64,000 nt of DNA from Apirhabdus apintestini (GCA_033977085.1 CP138906.1:4154001-4218000), one strand, 5' to 3'; shown: positions 1-10,910, numbered from the stretch's first letter. The notes: generated from the letters alone by a model not told the origin. Translations and numbers: made by a program.

Positions 1-1
1 T

Positions 2-82
2 AACGTTGCTATCACTGGCAATGTCCAGGCTACAGGCGATATCCTCGCTGGCGGAAAAAACTCTAACCACCATTCACATTAA
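2..82 (+). CDS. Phage baseplate assembly protein V, C-terminal end (partial)
   Basis: The window opens inside a reading frame whose last 26 codons are visible, ending in a TAA at 80-82. The residues are Gly/Thr/Asn-rich and repetitive (ITGNVQATGDI) and finish with a His-rich tail (NHHSH). This is typical of the tip of the gpV/gp45 baseplate spike of P2- and Mu-like phages. Position supports the call, because W, J and I follow in the canonical order. Only the extreme C-terminus is present, so identity rests mainly on context. Confidence 0.6.
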   Translation, partial: NVAITGNVQATGDILAGGKNSNHHSH

Positions 83-90
83 TTGTGACT

Positions 91-115
91 AAAGAAAAGG
101 CCGCATTGCGCGGCC
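91..115 (-). terminator. Rho-independent terminator of the small minus-strand gene
   Basis: A perfect 6-bp GC stem (GGCCGC, loop ATTGC, GCGGCC at 99-115) is followed on the minus strand by a T-rich tract (complement of 91-98). It lies 14 bases after the stop of the small gene at 129-318 and would end its transcript before it runs antisense into gpV. Confidence 0.65.
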
Positions 116-128
116 TCATCAACAAGAT

Positions 129-318
129 TCAGAGAGGTCTTTCAAAATCAAATATATCTTTTAGATACAGACCGTCACTCTCATCAAGCGGAATTTGTTT
201 ACCCGTTGTAAGTGTTATCGTGAATCTGCCACTGACGGGTTCCCAGCGAGCTTCAACAATGTGATCAGGGTTAATAAAATGATTTTTGTTCGTCAAGCTG
301 AAACATTTTTTTCTTCAT
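129..318 (-). CDS. Small prophage cargo protein (about 62 aa), function unknown, frameshifted as read
   Basis: This minus-strand gene is too short for a 60-codon ORF cutoff. ATG at 318 follows a good ribosome site (AAAGGAG). As written, the frame breaks in a run of seven A after MKKK. Removing one A gives a continuous protein of about 62 residues: KKCFSLTNKNHFINPD, then HIVEARWEPVSGRF, and a C-terminus of DIFDFERPL. There is no signal peptide or membrane segment. It is acidic at the C-terminus and has alternating hydrophobic residues. It lies between V and W, opposite to the tail operon, with its own terminator and possibly its own promoter (TTGAAA about 70 bases upstream). That is the layout of a prophage moron (cargo gene). 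I do not recognise the family. Confidence 0.5.
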
Positions 319-444
319 AAAAACTCCTTTTTAAAATGCATGCCTACAAGATGTTAGGTCTTTTTCACCATTTCAACTCTCTATAGAGCAGGCTATCGCA
401 CCAGTAACTGTTCCTAAACGCCTTTAATATCGGCGTTCCTGCGT

Positions 445-462
445 AGGGGCAATACTGCCCCT
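445..462 (+). promoter_or_regulatory. Hairpin touching the gpW start codon
   Basis: AGGGGCA and TGCCCCT form a perfect 7-bp stem with a 4-base loop (445-462), and the ATG of gpW begins at the next base. The stem occupies the space where a ribosome site would be. It could limit translation initiation of W, or be the remnant of the moron insertion border. No T-run follows, so a terminator is unlikely. Confidence 0.4.
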
Positions 463-810
463 ATGAAAACAACCTCCGTATTCTGGCAACCGGCCCTGCA
501 GGCCCCTGGCGAAATCGTCCAGGGCTGGATGATATCTGGCAGGCCATCAAAATCATCCTGCGTACTCCTCGCGGCAGCGACCCGCATCGCCCGGAGTTCG
601 GTAGCAATCTGCACCTTTATATCGACTGGCCCGTTGAACGTGCTATTCCACACGTTGTGCGCGAGTCAGTCGATGCTATCCGCCACTGGGAGCCTCGTTG
701 CCAGATTATGTCGGTCAAACCCGCCGTCGACGGCGAACATCTTACGCTCCGGGTGAGCCTGGAAAGGCTCAGACGGAAAACCCCGGACTCAGGAACTGCT
801 ATGGCGCTGA
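463..810 (+). CDS. Phage baseplate protein W (GPW/gp25 family), frameshifted as read
   Basis: This is a baseplate wedge component homologous to P2 gpW and T4 gp25, about 115 aa when repaired. Two single-base changes break it. A missing C near 522 (GGCTGG for GGCCTGG) separates MKTTSVFWQPALQAPGEIVQG from LDDIWQAIKIILRTPRGSDP. An extra C near 754 hides the true end (…LRVSWKGSDGKPRTQELLWR). With the second correction the stop TGA (808-810) overlaps the ATG of J in the classic ATGGCGCTGA arrangement. As written, W runs in frame into J, which would look like a fusion; I regard that as an artefact. Family hallmarks seen are RTPRGSDPxxPEFGS and the WEPR segment. Confidence 0.75.
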
Positions 811-1905
811 CAGAACCCAACTTTATTGAACGCGATGCCAATAAAATCACGGCTGAAATGATTGCACAGTACGAAGCCGTAACCGGCAAAATACTGTATC
901 CCGCTCAAGCTGAACGCCTGCTGATTGACCTGTGGGCCTACCGAGAAATGTTGGTGAGAGTGGCGGCGCAGGAAGCCGCCAAACAGAATCTGGTGGCCTT
1001 TGCCCGTGAGCCGATGATTGATTACCTCGGCGAGCTGGTAGGCGTATACCGTCTGGCTGCACAACCTGCCTCCACTTCGCTCCAGTTCGCCGTCGATGAT
1101 CCATTGGAAATGGATGTGTTGATACCGGCTGGCACCCGCGTAAGCGCCTCCAACAGCGTTATTTTTGCCACTGATGCCGACGTGGTGCTGAAGGCAGGGC
1201 TTCTGCTGGTCAACACCACGGCGACCTGCACAGAACCCGGCGATGCAGGTAACGGCTGGCAGGCTGCTCAGGTCAGTCAGTTATTGGATGATATTGACAA
1301 CGTCGACCTGCAGGTAAGTAATCTGTCAGTCAGTTCTGGCGGCTCAGAGCAGGAAGACAATGACCGGCTGCGTGAGCGCATCAGGCTGGCCCCGGAATCT
1401 TTTACCAATGCAGGGAGCCGTATGGCATATCGTTTTCACGCCATGTCAGTACATCCCAGCATTGTAGATGTTGCCGTCCCGAAAAATATAATACCCGGAG
1501 TGGTGCTTCTTTATCCGTTACTCAGCACAGGCTTGCCTGATGCAGAAATTCTTCAGGCTGTTTATAGCTTTTGTTCCGATGAGAAGGTCCGGCCACTCAC
1601 GGATACGGTAAAAGTTATTTCCCCTTCAGGTGGATTATACCATAGCGGCCAATATTACTATCTATCGCGACCAGGATGCTAATTCTGTCAAGAATGCCGC
1701 CAGTAGCGCTATACAGAACTGGGTGGCATCCCGCGCCGCCACACTGGGGCGCGATATCGTCCCCAGCCAAATTATCAGTGTGCTGTCGGTTGAAGGGGTG
1801 TATCAGGTCGAACTAATAACACCGGCTTTGCGAGTTGTAGCGGAAAACGAATGGGCAAATTGTACTGCCATCACCCTGAATATTACTGGTGTATCCGATG
1901 ATTAA
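801..1905 (+). CDS. Phage baseplate assembly protein J, frameshifted as read
   Basis: Baseplate J-like protein of the P2/Mu/T4 gp6 family, which forms the baseplate ring joining the wedges. About 367 aa. The start MALTEPNFIERDA with LLIDLWAYRE and EPMIDYLGELVGVYRL is the typical J N-terminus. A middle segment (LIPAGTRV…VIFATDADVVL) matches the conserved J barrel. The frame shifts once near 1615-1632 and resumes with DYTIAANITIYRDQDA, continuing to TAA at 1905. Its last codons overlap the ATG of the next gene at 1898. Family assignment is strong; the exact indel site is uncertain. Confidence 0.82.
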
Positions 1906-2476
1906 TCCACTACAACTGCCGCCTTCTCTTGAGAGTGATATCAGTTTCAGAACGCTGGGAAGTCTGGCCGCACGAATGAACAGCATTAACCTTAGCGTAC
2001 TGATGGTTTATCTGGTTGATATCGTCGACAGCTCTGCACTGCCATGGCTGGGCGAACAGTTCTCATTGTTCGGTGATGGCTGGGATCTGGCGGAATCGGA
2101 TGATGTGCGTCGCACGCTTATAAAATCCGCCATTGAACTCCACCGCTATAAAGGGACACCATGGTCAATTCGGGAAATTATTCGCCGTTTTGGTTTCGGT
2201 GAGGTGGATCTAATTGAAGGTACTGGGCAGGTCAATTATGACGGTAGCGCAACATACAACGGCAACTATGTTCATGGAGATGCTGAGTCATGGGCCGTTT
2301 ATCGCGTCATTCTCCGGCAACCCATCACAAATGACCAGGCTGTATTACTCCGTATGACTCTGGACGCATTTGCTCCGGCTCGCTGCCACCTGGCGAGTCT
2401 GGAATATCAGTCTGTGGCTATTCGCTATAACAGCACCGTTAACTACGACGGTAGCTATAACCATGGGAGCAGTTAA
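1898..2476 (+). CDS. Phage tail protein I
   Basis: Intact frame of 192 aa starting MINPLQLPPSLESDIS, which overlaps the end of J by eight bases. It shows the gpI signatures LPWLGEQFSLFGDGWDLAE, RTLIKSAIELHRYKGTPW and SIREIIRRFGFGEVDLIEG. gpI sits at the baseplate periphery where the tail fibres attach. The C-terminus carries two copies of an NYDGS-Y-NG/HG motif (NYDGSATYNGNYVHG and NYDGSYNHGSS). I chose the ATG at 1898 over the upstream GTG at 1889 because of the J–I overlap usual in these operons. Confidence 0.85.
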   Translation: MINPLQLPPSLESDISFRTLGSLAARMNSINLSVLMVYLVDIVDSSALPWLGEQFSLFGDGWDLAESDDVRRTLIKSAIELHRYKGTPWSIREIIRRFGFGEVDLIEGTGQVNYDGSATYNGNYVHGDAESWAVYRVILRQPITNDQAVLLRMTLDAFAPARCHLASLEYQSVAIRYNSTVNYDGSYNHGSS

Positions 2477-2478
2477 TT

Positions 2479-3378
2479 ATGGCAAACCTACCTGAAACCC
2501 CGCAGTGGGAAGATGGCATCTATCAAATCGAGGTCTCTGACCCGGTACTGGGCGGACCTGACGGGATTTCTAACCGCCAGGCTAAACAATTGGGAAGCCG
2601 CACGTTGTACCTGAAACAACAGGTCGAAAAAGGCGGCTTGGACCTTGCGAAACACATTGCAGCAGTTGACCCACATACCCAGTACGCGCTGAAGGCCAGC
2701 CCAACATTCACCGGCACGCCAACAGCGCCCACGCCTGCAAATAACGACAATAGTAAAAAACTGGCGACGACGGAGTTTGTGTCCCGAATTGCATCAGAGA
2801 TAAACGAAATCGTTTCAGACAAGTTGTCACAGGAGTTGAATGGTGCAGATATTCCCGATCCAGACGTATTTATCAAAAACCTTGGTTTAGGAGAAGGTTC
2901 CGCGTTGCCAGTTGGCGTCCCAGTTCCGTGGCCATCGGCGACACCTCCAGACGGTTGGCTAAAATGCAACGGCGCAACGTTCAATGCGGCATTGTATCCG
3001 AAGCTGGCGCTGGCATATCCGTCCGGGAGGCTGCCAGATTTGAGGGGAGAATTTATTCGTGGCTGGGATGATGGGCGTGGGGTTGACGCAGGTCGAGGGT
3101 TGTTCAGCGCACAGGGCGATGCAATTAGAAATATTACGGGAGCCGTGAATGAGGTGGGGGCATTATTGATACAGCTATATTCAGGTTCCGAACTGCTAAT
3201 GGTGTGTTCGGATTAGCAGCTTCAGTCAGTCAGAAATATTTATGATAACTCAGGGGCATACACAACTCAGAACAACCCAGCAACGGGGGTTAATTTTGAT
3301 GCGTCTCGTCAGGTGCCAACGGCTAGCGAAAACCGTCCGCGCAACATCGCATTTAACTACATCGTGAGGGCAGCATAA
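2479..3378 (+). CDS. Phage tail fibre protein (gpH-like, short form), frameshifted as read
   Basis: Receptor-binding tail fibre. The N-terminus (MANLPETPQWEDGIYQIEVSDPV) is the baseplate-attachment domain. It is followed by the short collar repeat SPTFTGTPTAPTP…KLATTEFV found in phage fibres. The C-terminal phage tail-collar domain shows PVPWPSATPPDGWLKCNG and LPDLRGEFIRGWD. The frame breaks near 3155, where one G is missing from GTGGGGGC-type sequence, and again near 3228. The final frame ends DASRQVPTASENRPRNIAFNYIVRAA, the conserved fibre C-terminus. Stop TAA at 3376-3378 overlaps the ATG of tfa. At about 300 aa it is shorter than full-length P2 gpH. Confidence 0.8.
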
Positions 3379-3976
3379 TGACAGATGCTATATTGGATAA
3401 AAACAACATTGCCACTCAAGCAGGAAATATCACTGTTTATAATTTTGACGGTGCCTCCCGAGAATATATTTCATCGTCGGTTGAATATCTGGCGGTTGGT
3501 ATTGGAATCCCGGCTAATTCGGCTGTTGATGAACCACCCATGAAAAATAAAGGAAAGGCTGTTTGTCGTAAGGCTGATAGCTCAGGTTGGGAATATATCG
3601 CAGATCATCGCGGCGAAACGGTCTACAGTACCGAAAGTGGTGAGATAATAGAAATCACCGCCCCAGGAGATTACCCTAAAAAACAACCTCCATAGCGCCT
3701 GCTACACCGTATGATAAATGGGATGGTTCTGCCTGGGTAACTGATACCGACGCTAAGCACACCGCGGATGTGACGTCCTCAGAGCAGCAGAGAGGCTCGC
3801 TATTAGCTGAGGCGCAGATAACGATTAGCATCTGGCAAACCGAACTACAGTTAGGAATTATCAGTGACGGCGACAAAGCCAGTCTGATTCACTGGCTATC
3901 GTATATTAAAGAACTACAGGCCATTGATATTGATGCAGCACCTGATATCAGCCGGCCAGTTACTCCGGCAGCGTAG
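3378..3976 (+). CDS. Tail fibre assembly protein (Tfa family), frameshifted as read
   Basis: Chaperone needed for fibre folding and attachment (Tfa/gpU/gpG family), about 199 aa. The N-terminal part is family-specific (NITVYNFDGASREYISSSVEYLAVGIGIPANS). The conserved core follows (WEYIADHRGETVYSTESGE) and then the C-terminal TPYDKWDGSAWV and an Asp/Ala-rich helix. The frame is broken at a run of six A at about 3677-3682. Seven A restore PKKTTSIAPATPYDKW. Start ATG overlaps the fibre stop. The C-terminal end overlaps head to head with a second, inverted tfa copy, which is the normal layout of an invertible fibre segment. Confidence 0.82.
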
Positions 3977-4365
3977 GCCACTTAATATCTGGGGCGGTGG
4001 AGGTGTCAATGGCATTCACTGCGTCCAGATAGTCCAGCCATCCATTAAATTTCACTGTTTCATCCTCTGAAAGACGGCCCAGTGCGAGTTTAGACGGCCA
4101 TTGCTGTGCATTTATCCAAATATTGGCCTCGTCAATCCGCCATTGTTTCTCTGCCTGCGCGTCCTCCCCTTCCGCTGTCTGTTGCGAGGCAGTGTCAGTC
4201 ACCCAGACAGAACCATCCCATTTATCATACGGTGTGACCGGGGCCAGTGTCGTTGTTCCTGCCGGGTAATTTCCCAAGGTGGTAACAACTATTGGTTCGC
4301 CGGTTTCGGTGCTATAGATCGTTTCGCCTCGATGATCAACCAAGTATTCCCATTGCCATGGGGCG
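3960..4365 (-). pseudogene. Second, inverted tail fibre assembly gene fragment (tfa')
   Basis: The minus-strand frame encodes the C-terminal two thirds of a Tfa protein: WQWEYLVDHRGETIYSTETGE, then TPYDKWDGSVWVTDT, ending DIKWPTLPE. It converges tail to tail with tfa, overlapping by 17 bases. Upstream (higher coordinates) the homology stops at about 4365, exactly where invertase coding begins on the other strand. The open frame continues into antisense of the invertase and is not real there. The 5' part of tfa' and the alternate fibre module it would have followed are absent. Confidence 0.75.
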
Positions 4366-4638
4366 TTTCTTTTCCATGTGATGTCGGCACTGGCGGAGAT
4401 GGAACGTGAACTGATTGTCGAACGAACACTGGCCGGGCTGGCAGCGGCCAGAGCACAGGGACGCATAGGTGGAAGGCCCAACGCATTAACGCCGCATGAG
4501 CAGGAACAGATTGGGCGGCTATTGGATAAGGGGCATACCCGTCAGCAGCTGGCCATTATCTACGGGGTGGGGTTATCGACAGTCTACCGGTATTTTCCGG
4601 TAGATGGTCATAGGAAGGATGACGCGATAGGATTGTAA
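4363..4638 (+). pseudogene. DNA invertase (Pin/Gin/Cin family), C-terminal fragment
   Basis: The serine-recombinase C-terminus is unmistakable: MSALAEMERELIVERTLAGL, ARAQGRIGGRP, then a helix-turn-helix (EQEQIGRLLDKGHTRQQLAIIYGVGLSTVYRYFP). Full-length Gin/Pin is about 190 aa. Here only about 91 residues remain, beginning at FHVMSALAE, so the N-terminal catalytic domain with the active-site serine is gone. The DNA-binding part could at most bind crossover sites. The fragment joins directly to tfa' at about 4363. It is therefore inactive as a recombinase. Confidence 0.85.
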
Positions 4639-4689
4639 TTCTTTTGCAACTATTGAAACGCCGCAGCGGTGCCATTTATCTCACGGAAA

Positions 4690-4936
4690 TGGGCGCATTT
4701 ATCGCGCGGCGCATCAGTTTCGACAGCAGACCGGAATGTCGATTAACCATTATTTACGTCAGTTACGCATTTGCCATGCGCAGCATCTGTTACAGCAGTC
4801 TGCGCTGCGGGTGAGCGAGGTCGCGATGCGATGTGGCTTTGAGGACAGTAATTACTTTTCCGTGGTTTTTGCGCGTGAAACGGGGCTGACGCCCCGGCAG
4901 TGGCGTCAGCATCATGCAGGGGCGGGGGCAAGTTAG
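4690..4936 (+). pseudogene. rhaR: L-rhamnose regulator RhaR, C-terminal fragment
   Basis: The AraC-type DNA-binding half of a rhamnose operon activator: FRQQTGMSINHYLRQLRICHAQ, then the second helix-turn-helix CGFEDSNYFSVVFARETGLTPRQWR. The conserved pattern and tail-to-tail position with rhaT identify RhaR rather than RhaS. Recognisable homology begins at about 4700. The ligand-binding N-terminal domain, rhaS and rhaBAD are absent, and prophage sequence precedes it. The TAG stop at 4934-4936 overlaps the rhaT stop on the other strand. The gene is truncated and should be non-functional. Confidence 0.75.
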
Positions 4937-5968
4937 CTTGCCATTCCCAGGCCGACAATATTGGCGGCAATAATAATCACCACGCAGCCTACGCTGAGCA
5001 CGCCTACTGGCCGCCGCCCCGCGTTGTTCCACTCCCGCAGAATTAAACCCACCAGCCCGCCGCAGAGTACGTAGAAGCTCATGTGCAGCATCCAGCTCCA
5101 TATAGTCATACTTCGCAGGAATGCTGGCGTGACCCCAGGCATAGAAGAAGAATTGCAGATACCACATCGTGCCTCCAAGTGCGGAGAGCAGAATATTGCT
5201 GATGATAAGCGATTTTGCCTGTGAGAAATCGCGTTTTATCGATAGTTCGGGGACTTTCGATAAGCGTATGAAACAGAAACCAAGGTTTACCAGTGCGCCG
5301 CCGCCCATGATAATCACATAGCTAGGCAGCGCTACATACATAGCGTTGACACCCAGCGCCGCTGCGGCTTCATGCATGGGTCTTGCGGCATCCATGGCAA
5401 ACGACATACCGGCGGAAAAAATACCGCAAATGACTGCCAGAACCAGCCCTTTTTTCAGGTTAAACTCTTCGGCCCGAATTCCCATTTGCCGCTCTTTAAG
5501 CTGACCTGCGCGAGTCACAATAGCGACGCCAATTAGTGCGACAAAAACGCCCAGCAGTGTCATACGTCCGCCGGTAGTGCCAATCAGAACGGAAAACTTT
5601 CCGCCCAATATAGGCGTCATGAGGGTACCGACGATAAGCGTAATGCCGATCGCGATGCCGATTCCCATCGACATACCCAGATAGCGCATGGTCAGCCCGT
5701 AGTTGATGTTGCCGATGCCCCACATCGCGCCGAATAAAAAGACCGGCAGTAATGTTGATGCCCCAAAGGCGCTGTAGTAATCCCAGAAATGCGGCAATAG
5801 CGCCAGGCTTATCGCGGAAGGCAAAATGACCCATGAGACGATACCGCCGATGGACCACATAGTCTCCCATGACCATTTCTTGACTCGTTTAAACGGGGCG
5901 TAGAAACAGGCCGCGCTTGCCGCGCCGACCAGATGCCAGACAATCCCCATTGTTATTGCGTCACTCAT
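4933..5968 (-). CDS. rhaT: L-rhamnose/H+ symporter RhaT, frameshifted as read
   Basis: Inner-membrane rhamnose–proton symporter of about 344 aa. It has ten predicted hydrophobic segments and family-specific stretches: MGIVWHLVGAASAACFYAPF, FGAMWGIGNINYGLTMRYLG, and WYLQFFFYAWGHA. Start ATG at 5968. One extra G near 5103 (TATATGGAGC for TATATGAGC) breaks the frame. The true end continues SWMLHMSFYVLCGGLVGL to IVGLGMAS. Adjacent rhaR is truncated, so rhamnose-dependent control is probably lost even if the transporter is intact. Confidence 0.88.
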
Positions 5969-6174
5969 TATTTGTACTCCCTGGTTTGCGGGTTAGCGGA
6001 GAAAACGCCGCTTATAGCAGGAGTCTAAAAAGTGACGGGATGGATAACCTTTATACCGCTGCCGCCTTCATGGGCGAACTGGCAAAATGCGCAGGAATCA
6101 ATTGCCTGCCTTCACATTTTTGTCATTCTGTCGCACAGTAAATAACCGGACGAAGAGTAAGGCACTGATAAACA

Positions 6175-6202
6175 TTTTCAATATCATTTAATTAACTATA
6201 AT
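6175..6202 (+). promoter_or_regulatory. Candidate sodA promoter
   Basis: A perfect TATAAT (6197-6202) lies 16 bases after TTTTCA (6175-6180) in the AT-rich 290-base region between rhaT and sodA, 60 bases upstream of the sodA ATG. SodA promoters in enterics are controlled by SoxRS, Fur, ArcA and FNR. I could not pick convincing operator matches by eye. Nothing else is evident in 5969-6174. Confidence 0.4.
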
Positions 6203-6261
6203 AAACCGATTGCTCACGCGGCATTAACAATATTCGGCCGCTCAATAATGGAGATGAGACT

Positions 6262-6879
<618 letters not shown>

Positions 6880-6901
6880 CGTTGCAATCTTACATTCAAC
6901 A

Positions 6902-6926
6902 AGCGAGCCTATTGGCTCGCTTTTTT
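6902..6926 (+). terminator. sodA rho-independent terminator
   Basis: An 8-bp perfect stem (AGCGAGCC / GGCTCGCT, loop TATT) is followed by six T. It sits 22 bases after the repaired sodA stop. Confidence 0.9.
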
Positions 6927-6949
6927 GTGTTCGCAATAGAGGAGTGGCA

Positions 6950-7024
6950 ATGCGTTATCCAGTGCAAGTTTATCTCGGTCAGATTTGTGATTACCCCGGT
7001 AGCCATCCCAGCGCGATAGATAAG
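6950..7024 (+). pseudogene. yiiM: YiiM (6-hydroxyaminopurine resistance, MOSC domain), first 25 codons only
   Basis: MRYPVQVYLGQI…YPGSHPSAIDK matches the N-terminus of YiiM, the MOSC-domain molybdoenzyme that lies next to sodA in Salmonella and near it in E. coli. A ribosome site (GAGG) precedes the ATG at 6950. The frame is cut after codon 25 by the end of IS copy 1. The rest of yiiM is not in this window. No target duplication flanks the IS, so the downstream part was separated by recombination rather than by simple insertion. Confidence 0.75.
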
Positions 7025-7092
7025 TGTCAACAACGGGTAAAAAGTGATCCACTTACCGTCACCACCAACGGTCTAATATTGATCCACCTTGC

Positions 7093-7870
7093 TTACTCAG
7101 GATTAGCTTCCGCTATAACCCCGGCCTTTCGTTTCTGCTTCAGTCGATAGCTCTCTCCTTTTATCTGGACTACGTGTGAGTGATGTAAGATCCGGTCCAG
7201 CATTGCCGATGTCAGGGCTGCATCACCCGCGAACGTCTGGTCCCACTGCCCGAACGGCAGGTTAGAGGTCAGGATCATCGCGCTCTTTTCGTAACGTTTG
7301 GCAATGACCTGGAAGAACAGCTTTGCCTCTTCCTGGCTGAACGGCAGATAGCCTATTTCGTCGATGATGAGCAGTTTGGGGGCCATGACACCGCGATTGA
7401 GTGTCGTTTTGTAACGCCCCTGACGCTGGGAAGTCGACAGCTGTAACAGCAGGTCCGCTGCTGTTGTGAAGCGAACCTTGATGCCCGCCCGTACTGCCTC
7501 GTAGCCCATGGCTATCGCCAGATGTGTTTTCCCCACGCCCGAGGGGCCCAGCAACACGATGTTTTCGTTACGTTCGATGAAGCTCAGGGAACGCAGCGAC
7601 TGGATTTGCTTCTGAGGTGCGCCGGTGGCGAAGGTGAAGTCGTATTCCTCGAACGTCTTCACCGCCGGGAAGGCTGCCATCCGCGTGTACATCGCCTGTT
7701 TACGCTGATGCCGGGCCAGTTTCTCCTCATGTAGCAGGTGCTCCAGGAAGTCCATATAGCTCCATTCCTGATCCACTGCCTGTTGCGACAGTGCCGGCGC
7801 CGCGCCGATAAGGCTGTCCAGCTGGGCTGTTCAGCAAGCACCATCAGCCGTTGATGTTGTAGTTCGACCA

Positions 7871-7874
<4 letters not shown>
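7093..7874 (-). CDS. istB: IstB helper ATPase of IS copy 1, frameshifted as read
   Basis: AAA+ ATPase that assembles on DNA and stimulates the IstA transposase. Walker A is GPSGVGKTH and Walker B is LLIIDEIGYL. The sensor segment TSNLPFGQWDQTF is present. The full protein is 260 aa, as in copy 2. Here one A is missing near codon 17, so the long open frame starts only at MDQEWSYMDF. The start ATG lies in the ATGATG overlapping the istA stop. Confidence 0.9.
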
Positions 7875-8893
<1,019 letters not shown>

Positions 8894-8978
8894 AAGCTCC
8901 CCTGTATTCAGAGGAGCAGATTAACCCTGGATCAGTTTTCAACCGCTGGGGTGGATCAGTTTTGCACCGTTGGTAACA

Positions 8979-9560
8979 ACGGTCATCTTTATGCTGTTTG
9001 AAGTGCGCCATATTCCTTACAAACTCCGTTTCGCGCTCAATCAGCCTCGGCTGCACATCGCCGGCCTGCATCAGGCCCTCAGAAACGTCAGCCGTTATCT
9101 GGCATTAAAAACGCTGATAAGCCTAATGACCGGACTGGTGCTTTGGCTGGGGCTGACATTGCTGCACGTACAGTTCGCGCTCATGTGGGGCGTGCTGGGA
9201 TTTTTACTGAATTACATTCCGAATATCGGTTCCATTATTTCGGCTATCCCGCCGGTAATTCAGGCACTGTTATTTAATGGGATGTATGAAGCGCTGCTAG
9301 TTATCGCGCTTTTCGGTATCGTGCATATGGTGCTTGGAAATATTATGGAACCGCGCTTGATGGGGCATCATCTCGGCATGTCAACGCTGGTGGTATTTTT
9401 GTCCTTACTTTTCTGGGGCTGGCTGCTGGGGCCGGTAGGAATGCTATTGGCCGTCCCACTCACCAGCATCTGTAAGATTTGGATGGAAACAACAACCGGA
9501 GGCCGACGGCTGGCGGTTTTGCTTGGAACCGGGCGTCCGAAAGCCCCGGCGATTCGTTAA
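8979..9560 (+). pseudogene. yhhT: AI-2E family transporter YhhT, C-terminal half
   Basis: The fragment reads in frame from the IS edge: TVIFMLFEVRHIPYKLRF, then several membrane segments, the family core LNYIPNIGSIISAIPP, GNIMEPRLMGHHLGMSTLVVFLSLLFWGW, and LLAVPLTSICKIWMET, ending GTGRPKAPAIR. It belongs to the AI-2E/TqsA superfamily of inner-membrane proteins of about 350 aa. The C-terminus resembles YhhT more than TqsA, and synteny with yhiN–pitA agrees. The N-terminal half is missing, cut by IS copy 1. A chance ATG at 8991 could start only a fragment. Confidence 0.8.
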
Positions 9561-9675
9561 TTCATCTGGATTTACGCCGCACCTGCTGGCGCGGCGCTAT
9601 CAGGAACTGAGTAACGTGGCTGATGGGCAACCCCGATTTGCGATAAACATACCCGATTAACATACAGGTAGCCGT

Positions 9676-10704
9676 ATGGCATTCACTCTGACCGATCTTC
9701 CTTTTATCCAGGCACCGATGGCCGGGGTGTCAACGCCGCAACTGGCGGCCGCCGTCAGCAACGCGGGCGCGCTCGGATCAATAAGCCTTGGTGCGGCATC
9801 GCTAAGCCAGGCGCGCGATCTGCTGCTGGAAACACAAACGCTCACCGCTCGCCCGGTGAATATAAATTTATTTTGTCACGCACCGGCACGCCGTAACCCA
9901 CAGCGCGAAAGCGCATGGATCGATCGCCTGCGCCCTACCTTTGCCCGATTTGGCGCCGCTGCGCCAGAGCACCTTACGGAGCTTTATCGCACTTTTATCA
10001 ATAACGCGCCTATGCTGGAGCTACTTCTTGCAGCGCGTCCGGCAATTGTCAGTTTTCACTTTGGATTACCGGACTCGGCTGCAATCCGCGCGTTTAAACG
10101 GGCAGGAATTACTATGCTGGCCTGTGCGACAAGCGTTGATGAGGCAAAACGCATTGCCGCAGTCGGTATCGATATGGTGGTTGCTCAAGGCATTGAGGCT
10201 GGCGGCCACCGGGGCATATTCAACCCCAGGGCGCCGGATGAGCGTCTCCCAACGCTGGCACTGGTTCGGGCGATTAAAGCCGCCACTCAATTACCGATTA
10301 TCGCCGCAGGCGGCATTATGAACGGGGCGGATATCACCGAAGCGTTAAAAGCAGGTGCCGTAGCGGCACTGGCTCGGTACCGCGTTCATTCTGTGCCCGG
10401 AATCTTCCGCCGATGCCGGGTGGCGAGAGCGCCTGCGCCACAGCAAGGCGCACGCCACTGCGTTAACCTGCACGATTTCAGGACGACCGGCGCGGGGCAT
10501 CATCAATTCGCTTTACCTGCGGGCTAATAAAGAAGAGATAGCAGACTACCCGCTGGCCTACGACGCAGCAAAGCGCTTCACCGCGCGGCGGTGGCTCAGG
10601 GTTGCCATGATTATGGCGCTTACTGGGCCGGTTGCGGTTGCCACCGCTCACGAGAAATGCCTGCCGCTCGTCTGGTTGATTTGCTGGCGAACGAACTTCA
10701 ATAG
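9676..10704 (+). CDS. Nitronate monooxygenase-like FMN oxidoreductase, frameshifted as read
   Basis: TIM-barrel FMN-dependent enzyme of the nitronate monooxygenase (2-nitropropane dioxygenase) family, about 342 aa. The N-terminal QAPMAGVSTPQLAAAVSNAGALGSIS is the family start. Further hallmarks are VSFHFGLPD, QGIEAGGHRG (with the family His) and PIIAAGGIMNG for FMN phosphate binding. Two indels break it: one extra base near 10370 before LGTAFILCPESSA, and one G missing near 10568 before ALHRAAVAQG. The repaired frame ends DLLANELQ at 10704. It oxidises alkyl nitronates in characterised members; the substrate here is unknown. It is not part of the usual E. coli order at this place. Confidence 0.78.
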
Positions 10705-10843
10705 CCCTGTAATTGTTTGATTGTTATTTAATGAATTGAATCAATTCAGCCACATACTTACGTACAGCAAATAAAATACGGGATTCGATAGTAAGTACAT
10801 ACTTACATAATCTCATTATTGATCGCATTGTCAGATAATAGAT

Positions 10844-10910
<67 letters not shown>

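Noticed and set aside
657..1682. A single frame joining baseplate W to J
   Set aside because: It arises from one extra C near 754. Without it W ends at a TGA overlapping the ATG of J, the normal arrangement, so I do not propose a W–J fusion protein.
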